From NCBI RefSeq assembly GCF_001424385.1, contig NZ_LMPO01000010.1, positions 1 through 64,000 of the forward strand: a DNA stretch of 64,000 bases. The letters run 5' to 3'. The notes beneath the pieces were generated by a model. It was not told where the DNA came from. It saw nothing but the letters and a program-made list of their open reading frames with translations, and ran no database searches. The position numbers and the translations under genes were made by a program. Shown here one piece after another: positions 16,735-26,024 of the stretch. This DNA comes from Curtobacterium sp. Leaf183. Its GTDB lineage: Bacteria > Actinomycetota > Actinomycetes > Actinomycetales > Microbacteriaceae. Positions within the stretch are counted from its first letter, which is position 1. Each line of letters opens with the position of its first letter.

Positions 16735-17548
16735 CGCGGCGGGGCACGACGAGCGGGGTGCCGGTCTCCGGGTCGGCGACGACGACGCACGGCAGCCCGA
16801 ACACGTCCTCGACGAGCTCGGCCGTCAGGACGGCGGCCGGCGGCCCCTGCGCCACGATCTCCCCCGCCCGCATCGCGATGACGTGCGTCGCGTAGCGCGC
16901 AGCCTGGTTCAGGTCGTGCAGCACCGCGACCACCGTGCGCCCGGCGGCGTGCAACGACGCCGCCAGCTCGAGCACGTCGTACTGGTGCGCGATGTCGAGG
17001 AAGGTCGTCGGCTCGTCGAGGAGCACGATCCCGGTCTCCTGCGCCAGCACCATCGCGATCCACACGCGCTGCCGCTGCCCGCCGGACAACTCGTCGACGC
17101 CGCGGTCGGCCAGCGCCAGGGTGTCCGTCTGCACGAGCGCCTTCTGGACCGCGGCACGGTCGTTGCCGCTGGTGGGGTGCAGCAGGTCCTGGTGCGGGAA
17201 GCGTCCCCGGGACACCAGGTCGCGGACCGTGATGCCGTCTGGGGCGATCGGGGTCTGCGGCAGCATGGCCACCCGGCGTGCGACGGCCTTCGGGCGGTAC
17301 GACGACAGCGGCGCCCCGTCGAGGTACACCGTTCCCGTGGACGGCGTCAGCGTCCGGGCGAGCGCCTTGAGCAGCGTCGACTTGCCGCACGCGTTCGGGC
17401 CGACGATGACCGTCAGCTCGCCGTCGGGGATGTCCACGTCGAGACCGTCGACGACGACACGGTCGTCGTAGGCGAGCGTCAGTCCGCGTGCCCCGAGCGC
17501 CGTCGTCGGCGCGGCGACCGACGCAGCGGGCCCGGCCGCGGCGTTCAG
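16724..17548 (-). CDS. Siderophore/iron ABC transporter ATP-binding protein
   Basis: ABC ATPase of the FecE/FepC type, about 274 residues. It has Walker A GPNACGKST, signature LSGGQRQR, Walker B IVLLDEPTTFLD and H-loop AVLHDLNQAAR. LDIAHQYDVLEL is typical of iron-siderophore importers. No ATG or GTG lies at a sensible distance. The frame is open far upstream, but the best start is CTG 17548, whose bases overlap the TGA stop of the upstream gene (CTGA); that implies translational coupling and an unusual CTG start. Permease and binding-protein genes are not in the window. Confidence 0.9.
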   Translation of the reverse strand: MNAAAGPAASVAAPTTALGARGLTLAYDDRVVVDGLDVDIPDGELTVIVGPNACGKSTLLKALARTLTPSTGTVYLDGAPLSSYRPKAVARRVAMLPQTPIAPDGITVRDLVSRGRFPHQDLLHPTSGNDRAAVQKALVQTDTLALADRGVDELSGGQRQRVWIAMVLAQETGIVLLDEPTTFLDIAHQYDVLELAASLHAAGRTVVAVLHDLNQAARYATHVIAMRAGEIVAQGPPAAVLTAELVEDVFGLPCVVVADPETGTPLVVPRRARP

Positions 17549-18465
17549 TTCTCGGCCCTGCCGTGCCGCCAGTAGCCCATGAACGCGACCTGACGGCGGT
17601 CGAGGCCGACGCCGCGCACGAGGTGCCGGCGGAGCTCCTTGACACACGCCGCCTCGCCGGCGATCCACGCGTAGAGCTGCGCGTCGGAGGCCGGCGGAAC
17701 GTCCCACAGGACCTGCTGGTCGACATCGACGTCGACCAGCGCGTCCCCAGCGTCAGCGGCACCGGCACCGGCACCGGACACAGCGCCGTCGTCACCGACC
17801 GCACGCGACGCCCAGGCGTGCACGTGGTCGGTCATCCGGGCGCCGTGCGTCGCCCCGTTGCGCGCGATCCACCGGACCTCGACCCCCGCGGGCGCCGTGA
17901 CGGGCAGCCGGTCGGCGTCGGTGGGGACCTCGATGAAGACGTGGCCGACCGTCGTGACGTCGAGGGCCTCGAGGATGGCGCAGATGGCCGGCGCGGCGGT
18001 CTCGTCCCCCGCGAGCAGGATCCGGTTCGCCGCCCCGGGAGCGAACTCCGCCGCACCGGACGGCAGTTCCGCTGGCGAGGACGGCACGGCGGGGCCGACG
18101 ATCCGGAGCTCGTCGCCGACGGCGCAGGACGCGACCCAGCGCGATGCGGGCCCGGTGTCGCCGTGCGCGACGAAGTCGATGTCGAGCTCGTGTGCGTCGG
18201 GGCGGAACGACCGGACGGTGTAGGTGCGCAGCGGGTTGCGGGTGGCGTCGGGCAGGTCACGCCAGGCGCTGTACCAGTCGGGCCCGTCCGGCAGGTCGGT
18301 GAACCCGTGACCCGGGATCGGCAGCACGACCTTGATCCGCTGGTCGAGCCCCACCGACGCGAACTGTCCGAGGTCGTCGCCGGTCAGGGTCACGCGCACG
18401 AACGACGGGGTGAGCGACACGACGGCGGCCACACGGACGGAGAAGACTCGGTACCGGACTGCCAC
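17545..18465 (-). CDS. Siderophore-interacting protein (ferric-siderophore reductase)
   Basis: 306 residues of the ViuB/SIP family. The N-terminal FAD-binding barrel contains RTYTVRSFRPDAHELDIDFV (R-x-Y-T/S signature). The C-terminal NAD(P)H-binding domain contains LLAGDETAAPAICAILE and ends YAWIAGEAACVKELRRHL...GYWRHGRAEN. It reduces cytoplasmic Fe(III)-siderophores to release iron. The start is GTG 18465. An IdeR/DtxR-like box lies just upstream, and the iron-transport ATPase follows with overlapping codons. Confidence 0.95.
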   Translation of the reverse strand: MAVRYRVFSVRVAAVVSLTPSFVRVTLTGDDLGQFASVGLDQRIKVVLPIPGHGFTDLPDGPDWYSAWRDLPDATRNPLRTYTVRSFRPDAHELDIDFVAHGDTGPASRWVASCAVGDELRIVGPAVPSSPAELPSGAAEFAPGAANRILLAGDETAAPAICAILEALDVTTVGHVFIEVPTDADRLPVTAPAGVEVRWIARNGATHGARMTDHVHAWASRAVGDDGAVSGAGAGAADAGDALVDVDVDQQVLWDVPPASDAQLYAWIAGEAACVKELRRHLVRGVGLDRRQVAFMGYWRHGRAEN

Positions 18466-18474
18466 GCCTTCGAG

Positions 18475-18493
18475 TATGGCATGCCTTACCTAA
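18475..18493 (-). promoter_or_regulatory. Putative IdeR/DtxR iron box
   Basis: On the minus strand TTAGGTAAGGCATGCCATA matches 13 of 19 positions of the IdeR/DtxR consensus (TTAGGTTAGGCTAACCTAA), with the first half nearly perfect. It includes a CATACT -10-like element and ends about 10 bp before the start of the siderophore-interacting protein. Iron-bound regulator would block transcription. The divergent hydrolase gene starts 34 bp away and could share the control. Confidence 0.65.
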
Positions 18494-18526
18494 GGCATCC
18501 AGGGGAAAGCGCGGTGCAACACTGGC

Positions 18527-19471
18527 GTGGTGCTCGAACCCGACGACGAATTCCGCGACCTGACCGACCTCGCCCGCGCGAGCGGCGTGACGGAGCCGCT
18601 CCGGGCCTCCCGACAGGACCTGCCCGTCGACGGCCACGGCGCGGTCTCCGCGATCCGGTGGCAGGACCCAGCGGACCCCGGACGGGAGGCCCGGGTCACC
18701 TACCTGCACGGCCTCGGCATCGACGCCCACAGCTTCGACCAGACGGCCCTGCTCGTCGGCGAGCCCGCGGTCGCTCTCGACCTGCCCGGCCACGGCCGGT
18801 CCGCGTGGCGGGACGACGCCGACTACGCGGCGTCCGCGACGGCGCCCGCCGTCCTGGCCGCCCTCGACGCCCTCGCGGTCCCGCCGGGGCTGCTGGTCGG
18901 GCACTCCCTCGGCGCGATCCTGGCCGCCCGGATCGCCGCGACCGCGCCCGAGCGCGTGACCGGCCTGGTGCTGGTCGACATGTCGCCGGACTTCGCCCAG
19001 CGCGCCGTGGACCGCATCGCCCGCGCGCTCGAGACCGAGGAGCCGTTCGCCGACCTGGACGAGGTCGTCGACCGGGCGATCGAGGCCCGGGTCGGCGACG
19101 ACCGCCAGGTCCTGCTGCGCGAGGCACGGCACACGACACGGCTGGGGCAGGACGGCCGCCTGGTCCGCCGGCACCACTTCCCGCACCTGCCCGCCGGACG
19201 GACGTCGTCGGTGGGGCGGTTCGCCGACGCCTGGCCCGACCTGCAGTCCCTCGACGTCCCGGTCCTGCTCGTCCGCGGCGACCGCGGGTACGTCTCCCCG
19301 AAGCTCGAGCGGACGTTCGGCGAACGGCTGCGCGACGCCGAGATCGTCACCGTCGAGGCACGGCACGCGGTGCAGACCCAGGCGCCGCACGCGCTGGCCG
19401 CCGCGATCCGGGAATGGGCGTCGCGTCACGATTTGTTGCACGGGGGCGGAGAACCCACAGCGCGCCGGTAG
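18527..19471 (+). CDS. Alpha/beta hydrolase
   Basis: 314 residues from GTG 18527 (tandem GTG codons). The alpha/beta-hydrolase core contains TYLHGLGIDAHSF (oxyanion region), the nucleophile elbow GHSLG, and a late acid and base in LLVRGDRGYVSP and ARHAVQTQ. The substrate is unknown; esterase, lipase or haloperoxidase-type are all possible. It diverges from the siderophore-interacting gene and precedes a peptide transporter on the same strand by 58 bp. A copy of the dispersed GGACGGGAGGC motif lies inside the coding sequence (18678-18694), encoding GREAR. Confidence 0.88.
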   Translation: MVLEPDDEFRDLTDLARASGVTEPLRASRQDLPVDGHGAVSAIRWQDPADPGREARVTYLHGLGIDAHSFDQTALLVGEPAVALDLPGHGRSAWRDDADYAASATAPAVLAALDALAVPPGLLVGHSLGAILAARIAATAPERVTGLVLVDMSPDFAQRAVDRIARALETEEPFADLDEVVDRAIEARVGDDRQVLLREARHTTRLGQDGRLVRRHHFPHLPAGRTSSVGRFADAWPDLQSLDVPVLLVRGDRGYVSPKLERTFGERLRDAEIVTVEARHAVQTQAPHALAAAIREWASRHDLLHGGGEPTARR

Positions 19472-19528
19472 ATTCTCCCGAGCGCACGCGACGTGCCGTC
19501 GCTCCCCGCCGGAAGGAACCCACCACCC

Positions 19529-21079
19529 ATGAGCCCGCTCCTCCCCCGTCGATCCGTCAGCCCGGGGGGCCGTCGGGGCCTCCGGACGGCGCTGGTCGCG
19601 ACCGCGGTCGCCGTCGCAGCGGCCGTCGCCCTGAGCGGCTGCAGCGGCTCGTCGACGCCGACCGGCGGCAACGACGCCACCGTGCGCGTCGGCCTGGTGC
19701 TCGAACCGACCAGTCTCGACATCCGGACCCAGTCCGGCGCCGCGCTCGACCAGGTGCTCATCGACAACGTGTACCAGGGGCTCGTCGGTCGCACGGCGGA
19801 CGGCGACGTGCGCGACGTGCTCGCGGCCTCGCACGAGGTCTCGAGCGACGGCCTGACGTACACGTTCACGCTGCGCAAGGGCATCACCTTCCAGGACGGC
19901 AAGTCCGTCACCGCCGCCGACGTGGTCTGGTCGCTCGAGCAGGTCAAGGGCAACGCCTCGTACGTCGACTCCGCCAAGCTCGCCGGTGTGACGTCGATCA
20001 CCGCCCCCTCGGACGGTGTCGTCCGGCTCACGCTCGGCAAGCCGGACTCCGACCTGCTGTTCAACCTGACCGGCCGTTCCGGGCTCGTGCTCGAGAAGGC
20101 CGCCACGAACGACCTGTCCGACACCGCGAACGGCACCGGACCCTTCAAGGTCTCGTCGTGGAAGCAGGGCGACGCACTGACGTTCGTCCGCAACTCGGGG
20201 TACTGGGGCACGAAGGCGAAGGTCGCGAAGATCGTGTTCCGGTACATCACCGACCCGTCGACGGCCGTCAACGCGATGGCGAACGGCGACCTCGACGTGC
20301 TCAACCCCGTCGACGGCACGCTCAAGAGCCAGCTGCAGGGCAACGGCGACGTCACGCTGCACAGCGGCAAGACGACCGACAAGTACACGCTCGCGTTCAA
20401 CGACCAGAAGGCGCCGTTCACCGACAAGCGGGTCCGTCAGGCCATCCGCCAGGCGATCGACCCGAAGGCGCTGATCAAGGCCATCGGTGGCACGGGCGTC
20501 GAGCAGGGCGGTCCGATCCCCGAGCTCGACCCCGGCTACGAGGACCTGACCGACATCGACGCGTACGACCCGTCGAACGCCAAGAAGCTCCTGGCCGCGG
20601 CCGGACAGCAGGACCTGCAGCTCACGCTGACGTACGCGAACGTCTACCCGGCGACGATCGGCGACGTGCTGAAGTCGCAGCTGGCCGACGTCGGCATCAC
20701 CCTGAAGGTCGAGCGGGTCGACTTCGCGACCTGGCTGTCGAGCGTGTTCCAGAAGCCGGCGTCCGGGACCCGCGACTTCGACCTGTCGATGGTCGACCAC
20801 GTCGAGGCGCGCGACTTCGGCAACTGGGCGAACCCCGACTACTACTTCGGCTACGACAACCAGCAGGTCCAGGACCTCTACGCGTCGTCCATCGCCACCA
20901 CCTCGGCGGACGAGAAGGCGGCCGACCTGCGCAAGGCCGCGCGGATCGTGAGCGAGGACGCGGCCGGCGAGTGGCTCTACACCGCCACCGAGATCACCGC
21001 GGTCCGCTCGGGGGTGACCGGGTTCCCGGTCGACGGTGGGAACTCCCGCCTCGACCTGGCGAAGCTCGCCGTCTCGTAG
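19529..21079 (+). CDS. Peptide/nickel-type ABC transporter substrate-binding lipoprotein
   Basis: 516 residues. The ATG at 19529 is preceded by GGAAGGA. A signal sequence with the lipobox LSGC (near residue 35) anchors the protein outside the cell. The rest is a family-5 (DppA/OppA-like) binding protein: LVLEPTSLDIRTQ, GLVGRTADGDV, FTLRKGITFQDGKSVTAADVVWS and a late ...RDFDLSMVDHVEARD. The ligand, peptide or other, cannot be read from sequence. It is the first gene of a complete five-gene ABC importer. Confidence 0.94.
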   Translation: MSPLLPRRSVSPGGRRGLRTALVATAVAVAAAVALSGCSGSSTPTGGNDATVRVGLVLEPTSLDIRTQSGAALDQVLIDNVYQGLVGRTADGDVRDVLAASHEVSSDGLTYTFTLRKGITFQDGKSVTAADVVWSLEQVKGNASYVDSAKLAGVTSITAPSDGVVRLTLGKPDSDLLFNLTGRSGLVLEKAATNDLSDTANGTGPFKVSSWKQGDALTFVRNSGYWGTKAKVAKIVFRYITDPSTAVNAMANGDLDVLNPVDGTLKSQLQGNGDVTLHSGKTTDKYTLAFNDQKAPFTDKRVRQAIRQAIDPKALIKAIGGTGVEQGGPIPELDPGYEDLTDIDAYDPSNAKKLLAAAGQQDLQLTLTYANVYPATIGDVLKSQLADVGITLKVERVDFATWLSSVFQKPASGTRDFDLSMVDHVEARDFGNWANPDYYFGYDNQQVQDLYASSIATTSADEKAADLRKAARIVSEDAAGEWLYTATEITAVRSGVTGFPVDGGNSRLDLAKLAVS

Positions 21080-21099
21080 CGCCTGACTACGATCGTCTC

Positions 21100-22050
21100 G
21101 TGACCCGGTTCCTCGTCGGGCGACTGCTGCTGCTCGTCGTCGGCCTGCTCGTGGCGAGCATCATCGTGTTCGCCGTCCTGCGCGTGCTCCCCGGCGACGT
21201 CGCCCAGGTCGTCGCCGGCACCCAGGCGACGCCCGCGACGGTCGCCCAGCTCCGGCAGCAGCTCGGCCTGGACCGTCCCGTCGTCGTGCAGTACCTCGAC
21301 TGGATCGGCGGGGTGCTGCACGGCGACCTCGGGCGGTCCCTGGTGACCCGCGGCCCGGTCGCGCCGGAGATCGCGCAGAAGCTCGCGGTGACGCTCCCCC
21401 TGGCCGGCATGTCGCTCGCGGCGGCGCTGGTGCTCGGCGTCCCGCTCGGCGTCCTCGCTGCGGTGCTCCGCCGACGCGCGAGCGGTGCCGTCATCACGTT
21501 CGTCGCGCAGGCCGTCGCCGCGGTCCCGGTCGTGTGGGCCGCCCTGCTGCTCGTCGCGCTCTTCGCCGTGACGCTGCACTGGCTGCCCACGCAGGGCTTC
21601 CCCCTCGACGGCTGGTCCGAGCCCGGGCGAGCGCTGTCGTCGCTCGTGCTGCCCGCGGTGACGATCGGTGCGGTTGAGGGTGCCGTCATCCTGCGGTTCA
21701 CCCGCTCGGCGACCCTGTCCGTGCTCGACGCCGACCATCTGCGCACCGCCGCCGCCGTCGGGCTGACCCGCACGCAGGCGCTGCTGCGACACGGGCTCGG
21801 CTCGGTCGCACTCACCGTGCTCGCGGTCCTCGGCGTGCAGATCGCCGGCCTGCTGGTGGGCGCGGTGGTCGTCGAGCAGGTCTTCTCGCTCCCCGGGGTC
21901 GGCCGCATGCTCGTCACCGACGTCGGACGACGCGACATCACCAAGGTGCAGTCCGAGCTGCTCGTGCTGACCGGCCTCGTGCTGCTCGTCGGGTTCGCCG
22001 TCGACGTGGCGCACCGGGCCCTCGACCCCCGGCAGCGAGAGGCCTCGTGA
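21100..22050 (+). CDS. ABC transporter permease, DppB type
   Basis: 316 residues from GTG 21100, 20 bp after the binding protein. About six transmembrane helices. The N-terminal segment VTRFLVGRLLLLVVGLL and the periplasmic VLPGDVAQVVAG and LGLDRPVVVQYLDWI are typical DppB features. An EAA-like cytoplasmic loop lies around AAAVGLTRTQALLRHGL. It forms the membrane channel with the next gene. Confidence 0.93.
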   Translation: MTRFLVGRLLLLVVGLLVASIIVFAVLRVLPGDVAQVVAGTQATPATVAQLRQQLGLDRPVVVQYLDWIGGVLHGDLGRSLVTRGPVAPEIAQKLAVTLPLAGMSLAAALVLGVPLGVLAAVLRRRASGAVITFVAQAVAAVPVVWAALLLVALFAVTLHWLPTQGFPLDGWSEPGRALSSLVLPAVTIGAVEGAVILRFTRSATLSVLDADHLRTAAAVGLTRTQALLRHGLGSVALTVLAVLGVQIAGLLVGAVVVEQVFSLPGVGRMLVTDVGRRDITKVQSELLVLTGLVLLVGFAVDVAHRALDPRQREAS

Positions 22051-22955
22051 TGACCGGAGGCAGCATCCGCCGACTCGTCGCCCGACCGACCGGGGCCTTC
22101 GCCGTGGTCGTCCTCGGGCTGCTCGTGGTGCTCGCCGCGGTGTCGCTCGTCTGGACGCCGCAGGACCCGTTCCGCACGGACCCGTTCCACCAGTGGGACC
22201 CGCCGAGCGCCGCGCACTGGTTCGGCACCGACGCCGTCGGCCGGGACATCGCCAGCTACCTCCTCGCCGGCACCCGGACGACCGTGCTCGTCGCGGTCGG
22301 GTCCGGCGTGATCGCCAGCGTCGTCGGCATCCTGCTGACCGCCCTCGGGTCGCTCACCGCCCGCTGGGTGCGCGAGGGCACGGCCGGGCTGCTCGACATC
22401 CTGGTCGCGTTCCCGACGCTGCTGACCGCGATGCTGCTGACCGCCGTGTTCGGCGGGTCGCTCGGGGTCGTCATCGTCTCGGTCGGCCTGGCGTTCGGCG
22501 TGACGATCGCCCGGGTCGCCCGTGGCGAGATCCGCCGCATCGCCCGGAGCGACTACGTCACCGCGGCCAGGGCCTCGGGCGTCGGGCCGACCGGCGTGCT
22601 GCTGCGACACCTCGTGCCGAACGCCGCGCCGGTGTTCACCGTGCAGCTCTCGCTCGCGATGGCCACCGCCGTGCTGGCCGAGGCGGGGTTGTCCTACCTC
22701 GGCTACGGCGCCGGGTCGGGCACGGCGTCATGGGGCAGCCTGCTGTCCGACCTGCAGACCTACATCGGCGTGCACCCGTGGAGCGCGACCTGGCCGGGCG
22801 CCGCCATCGCCCTCGTCGTGATGGCGCTCTCGCTCCTCGGGGACGCCGTCCGCGACGCATCCGACCCGCGCCTGGCCACGGGCGACCGCGCCCGCGACGC
22901 CCGCGCCGCGGGCGACAGCGCCCGCACCGCCGGCGAGTCGGAGGTGACCGCATGA
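22050..22955 (+). CDS. ABC transporter permease, DppC type
   Basis: About 301 residues. ATG 22050 overlaps the upstream TGA stop and sits 7 nt after GAGAGG; GTG 22047 is the alternative. DppC features include HWFGTDAVGRDIASYLLAG, the EAA loop ARASGVGPTGVLLRHLVPN, and LAEAGLSYLGYGAGSGTASWG. A charged, Ala/Arg/Asp-rich C-terminal tail (RDARAAGDSARTAGE) is unusually long and probably disordered. Confidence 0.93.
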   Translation: MTGGSIRRLVARPTGAFAVVVLGLLVVLAAVSLVWTPQDPFRTDPFHQWDPPSAAHWFGTDAVGRDIASYLLAGTRTTVLVAVGSGVIASVVGILLTALGSLTARWVREGTAGLLDILVAFPTLLTAMLLTAVFGGSLGVVIVSVGLAFGVTIARVARGEIRRIARSDYVTAARASGVGPTGVLLRHLVPNAAPVFTVQLSLAMATAVLAEAGLSYLGYGAGSGTASWGSLLSDLQTYIGVHPWSATWPGAAIALVVMALSLLGDAVRDASDPRLATGDRARDARAAGDSARTAGESEVTA

Positions 22956-23758
22956 CCGCCGACGGCAGCACCACGGGCACGACCGCCGCCGGCACGCTCG
23001 AGGTGCGCGGACTGTCCGTCCGCATCGCGGGGCGGACGGTCCTGGACGACGTGACCTTCACCGTGCCTCCCGGCGGTCGTGTCGGCGTGATCGGGGCCTC
23101 CGGGTCCGGCAAGTCGATGACCTCGCTCGCCCTGATGGGCCTCGAGCCGACCGGCGCCGACGTGTCGGGCAGCATCCGTCTCGACGGCCAGGAACTGGTC
23201 GGGCTGACCGACCGGCAGCGCGCGCCGTTCCGCGGCGCACGGATGGGGATGGTGTTCCAGGAGCCCGCGACGGCGCTCGATCCCCTGCGCCGGGTCGGCC
23301 GACAGATCGCCGAGCCGCTCCGGCTGCACCGCGGGCTCGACCGTCGGGGCGCCGACGCCGCGGCGCTCGACCTCGCCCACGCCGTCGGGCTGCCCGACCC
23401 GGCGTCGCTGCTTCGCCAGTACCCGCACCAGCTGTCGGGTGGGCAGCGGCAGCGGATCTGCATCGCGATGGCACTCGCCGGGCGGCCCGGGCTGCTCATC
23501 GCCGACGAGCCCACGACGGCGCTCGACGTGACGACCGAGGCGCGCATCCTCGACCTGTTCGACGGACTCGACGTGTCGCTCGTGTTCGTCACGCACGACC
23601 TGGCCGTCCTGGCCCGGATCGCCGACACGGTGGTGGTGCTCGATGCCGGCCGCGTGGTCGAGACCGGCACCGTGGCGGACCTGCTGGCCGCACCGCGGCA
23701 CCCGACGACCCGCGCGCTCGTCGACGCGGCACGCGCCACCGCCAGGAGGGCACCGTGA
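22952..23758 (+). CDS. Peptide ABC transporter ATP-binding protein, DppD type
   Basis: 268 residues, with ATG 22952 overlapping the previous stop (ATGA). Walker A GASGSGKS, Q-loop VFQEPATALDPLRRVG, signature LSGGQRQR, Walker B LLIADEPTTALD and switch VFVTHD are all intact. The C-terminus is short and lacks the cysteine/iron-sulfur-like tail of longer DppD proteins. It pairs with the next gene as the ATPase heterodimer. Confidence 0.94.
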   Translation: MTADGSTTGTTAAGTLEVRGLSVRIAGRTVLDDVTFTVPPGGRVGVIGASGSGKSMTSLALMGLEPTGADVSGSIRLDGQELVGLTDRQRAPFRGARMGMVFQEPATALDPLRRVGRQIAEPLRLHRGLDRRGADAAALDLAHAVGLPDPASLLRQYPHQLSGGQRQRICIAMALAGRPGLLIADEPTTALDVTTEARILDLFDGLDVSLVFVTHDLAVLARIADTVVVLDAGRVVETGTVADLLAAPRHPTTRALVDAARATARRAP

Positions 23759-24534
23759 CCGCACTCGAGGCCGTCGGCCTGCACCGCACCTACCGGCTCC
23801 CCCGCCGAGGCCCCTTCGAACCCGGTCCGGTCCGCACCGCCGTCGACGGCGTCGACCTGACGGTCGCCACCGGCGCGCGGCTCGGGATCGTCGGCGAGTC
23901 CGGCTCCGGCAAGTCGACGCTCGTCCGTCTGCTGGCCGGACTGGAGGCCCCCAGTGCGGGGACCGTGACCGCCGACGGCCGTCCCGTGGTCGCGTCCGGG
24001 TCCGCCGCCGCGATGCGCTGGTTCCGTCGCGAGACCGGGGTGGTCTTCCAGGACCCCTACGGGTCCCTCGATCCGCGGATGCGTGTCGGCGCGATCGTCG
24101 CCGAGCCGCTGCGGGCCCTGCGGATCCCGGGCGTGCACGCGTCGATGGTGGCGTCGGCGCTGTCGCGCGTGGACCTGCCGGCCGATGCCGTGGACCGGTA
24201 CCCGCACGAGTTCTCCGGCGGGCAGCGCCAGCGCATCGCGATCGCGCGCGCGGTCGTGCACGGGCCGGCGATCCTGTTCGGGGACGAACCGATGAGCGCG
24301 CTCGACGTGGTGGTCCGCGCGCGGGTCATCGAACTGCTGGAGTCCCTGGCTGGCTCGCTCGGATTGACGATGGTGCTCGTGTCGCACGACATCGGCGTGG
24401 TGCAGCGGCTGTGCGACACCGTCGCCGTGATGGCGGCGGGGCGGGTCGTCGAACACGGCCCGGTGTCCCTGCTCGACGCACCGACGCACCCCGTCACGAG
24501 GGCGTTGGTCGCTGCGGCACCAACGCTCCCCTAG
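23755..24534 (+). CDS. Peptide ABC transporter ATP-binding protein, DppF type
   Basis: 259 residues from GTG 23755, overlapping the previous gene by 4 bp. Walker A GESGSGKST, Q-loop VFQDPYGSLDPRM, signature FSGGQRQR, Walker B ILFGDEPMSALD and LVSHD switch. The last gene of the importer. It ends 7 bp before the stop of the convergent amidase, leaving no room for a separate terminator. Confidence 0.94.
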   Translation: MTALEAVGLHRTYRLPRRGPFEPGPVRTAVDGVDLTVATGARLGIVGESGSGKSTLVRLLAGLEAPSAGTVTADGRPVVASGSAAAMRWFRRETGVVFQDPYGSLDPRMRVGAIVAEPLRALRIPGVHASMVASALSRVDLPADAVDRYPHEFSGGQRQRIAIARAVVHGPAILFGDEPMSALDVVVRARVIELLESLAGSLGLTMVLVSHDIGVVQRLCDTVAVMAAGRVVEHGPVSLLDAPTHPVTRALVAAAPTLP

Positions 24535-24541
24535 GGCTCGG

Positions 24542-25981
24542 TCACCACCCGGCCGGGTGTCGCCGCTGCCACCGCACACGCCGCTCGAGCTGCGCCCCGA
24601 TCGCGAGCAGGGACCGCTCGCCACCGGGTCGGCCGATCAGCTGCACCCCCATCGGCAGGCCGCCGCCGTCCGGGTGGTCGTCCGCGGTGACCCCGACGGG
24701 CAGCGTGATCGCCGGCAGCCCCGCGACGTTCGCCATCGAGGTCCACGGCGAGTACGCGCACTGGCGCCGGAAGTCCTCCTCCGGATCGGTGCCGTACCAG
24801 CCGAGCGGCCGCGGGGTGAGCGCGAGCGTCGGCGTCAGGACGGCGTCGAAGCGGTGGAACGCACGGATGAGCGCGACCGAGAACGTGTCGAGCGCCGTCA
24901 TCGCGTCGAGCACGTCCGTGCCGGTCAGTGTCCGGCCACGGGCGACGAGCCACGAGACCAGCGGTGTCAGGGCGTCGAGATCGATGCCCGGGACGAGCGG
25001 CAGCCGCGCCGCGCTCGACTCCCAGGCGACGCGGAAGGGGTCGCCGTAGGGCACGCGGGGCATCGCGACGTCCTCGACCCCGTGCCCGAGCTCGCCGAGC
25101 ACCCGCACGGCGGTGTCGACCGCCGCACGTGCCGCGGGGTCGACCACGACGTCGACGGTGTCGTCCCACGGCGACCCGTCCAGGACCCCGAGCACGAAGC
25201 GTCCCTCGCCCCGGACGGCCGCCGCGGTGAAGGGGCCGTCGCCAACGTCGGGCGTCACGAGGGCGTACGGGGTCGGTTCGTCCAGGCCGGTCGGCGCGAC
25301 CAGGGCATCGAGGTACATGCCCGCGTCCGCGACGGTGCGGGTGATCGGGCCGGCGACGGACAGCCCGCCGACCCCGCTGCGGCCCGGCATCGACGGCACC
25401 CGTCCGCGGCTCGGCTTCAGCCCGACGAGTCCGGTCGCGGCGGCCGGGATGCGCACCGATCCGCCGCCGTCCGACCCGACGGCGGCCGGCAGGAGTCCGG
25501 CGGCCACGGCGACGGCCGCACCGCTCGACGACCCGCCCGGCGCGCGGTGCGTGTCGTACGGGTTCCGCGTCACGCCGAACGCCGTCTCGGACGACGACGA
25601 CATCCCGAACTCGGGGCTCGCCGTCTTGCCGAGGCTCACCGCGCCCGCCGCGTCCATCGCGGCGACGAGCGGGTGGTCGGCTGCAGCCGGTCGCGGCGGC
25701 AACGAGGCGGTCCCGGACCGGGTCGGCACACCGGCCCGGTCGTACAGGTCCTTGTCGCCGGACGGCAGGCCCCACAGCGGCCGGGACGTCGGCACCAGAA
25801 GTCCGAGACGGTCGGCCCGCTCGCGTGCGGCGTCCGCGGTGACCGTCACGAACGCGCCGAGCTCGCCGTCCAGCCGCGCGATCCGGGCCAGGTAGTGGTC
25901 GGTGGCTTCGCGGGCCGTGGTGTCGCCGCGGCGGATCCAGTCCCAGAGGTCCTGCGCCGACAGGTGGTGGAGTTCGAACAC
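24542..25981 (-). CDS. Amidase (amidase signature family)
   Basis: 479 residues. The Ser-cisSer-Lys triad is visible: lysine in LPSGDKDLYD, cis-serine in APGGSSSGAAV and nucleophile serine in GSDGGGSVRIPA. Length and layout fit amidases and GatA-like enzymes, but there is no gatB/gatC context, so a catabolic or detoxifying amidase is likely. The C-terminus contains NVAGLPAITLPVG and MGVQLIGRPGGE. The start ATG 25981 begins MFELHHLSAQDLWDWI. It diverges from yigZ across 43 bp. Confidence 0.93.
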   Translation of the reverse strand: MFELHHLSAQDLWDWIRRGDTTAREATDHYLARIARLDGELGAFVTVTADAARERADRLGLLVPTSRPLWGLPSGDKDLYDRAGVPTRSGTASLPPRPAAADHPLVAAMDAAGAVSLGKTASPEFGMSSSSETAFGVTRNPYDTHRAPGGSSSGAAVAVAAGLLPAAVGSDGGGSVRIPAAATGLVGLKPSRGRVPSMPGRSGVGGLSVAGPITRTVADAGMYLDALVAPTGLDEPTPYALVTPDVGDGPFTAAAVRGEGRFVLGVLDGSPWDDTVDVVVDPAARAAVDTAVRVLGELGHGVEDVAMPRVPYGDPFRVAWESSAARLPLVPGIDLDALTPLVSWLVARGRTLTGTDVLDAMTALDTFSVALIRAFHRFDAVLTPTLALTPRPLGWYGTDPEEDFRRQCAYSPWTSMANVAGLPAITLPVGVTADDHPDGGGLPMGVQLIGRPGGERSLLAIGAQLERRVRWQRRHPAGW

Positions 25982-26024
25982 GATCCCCGAGCCTAGGCGC
26001 GCCGCCCCTCGGTACGCTCGTCGG

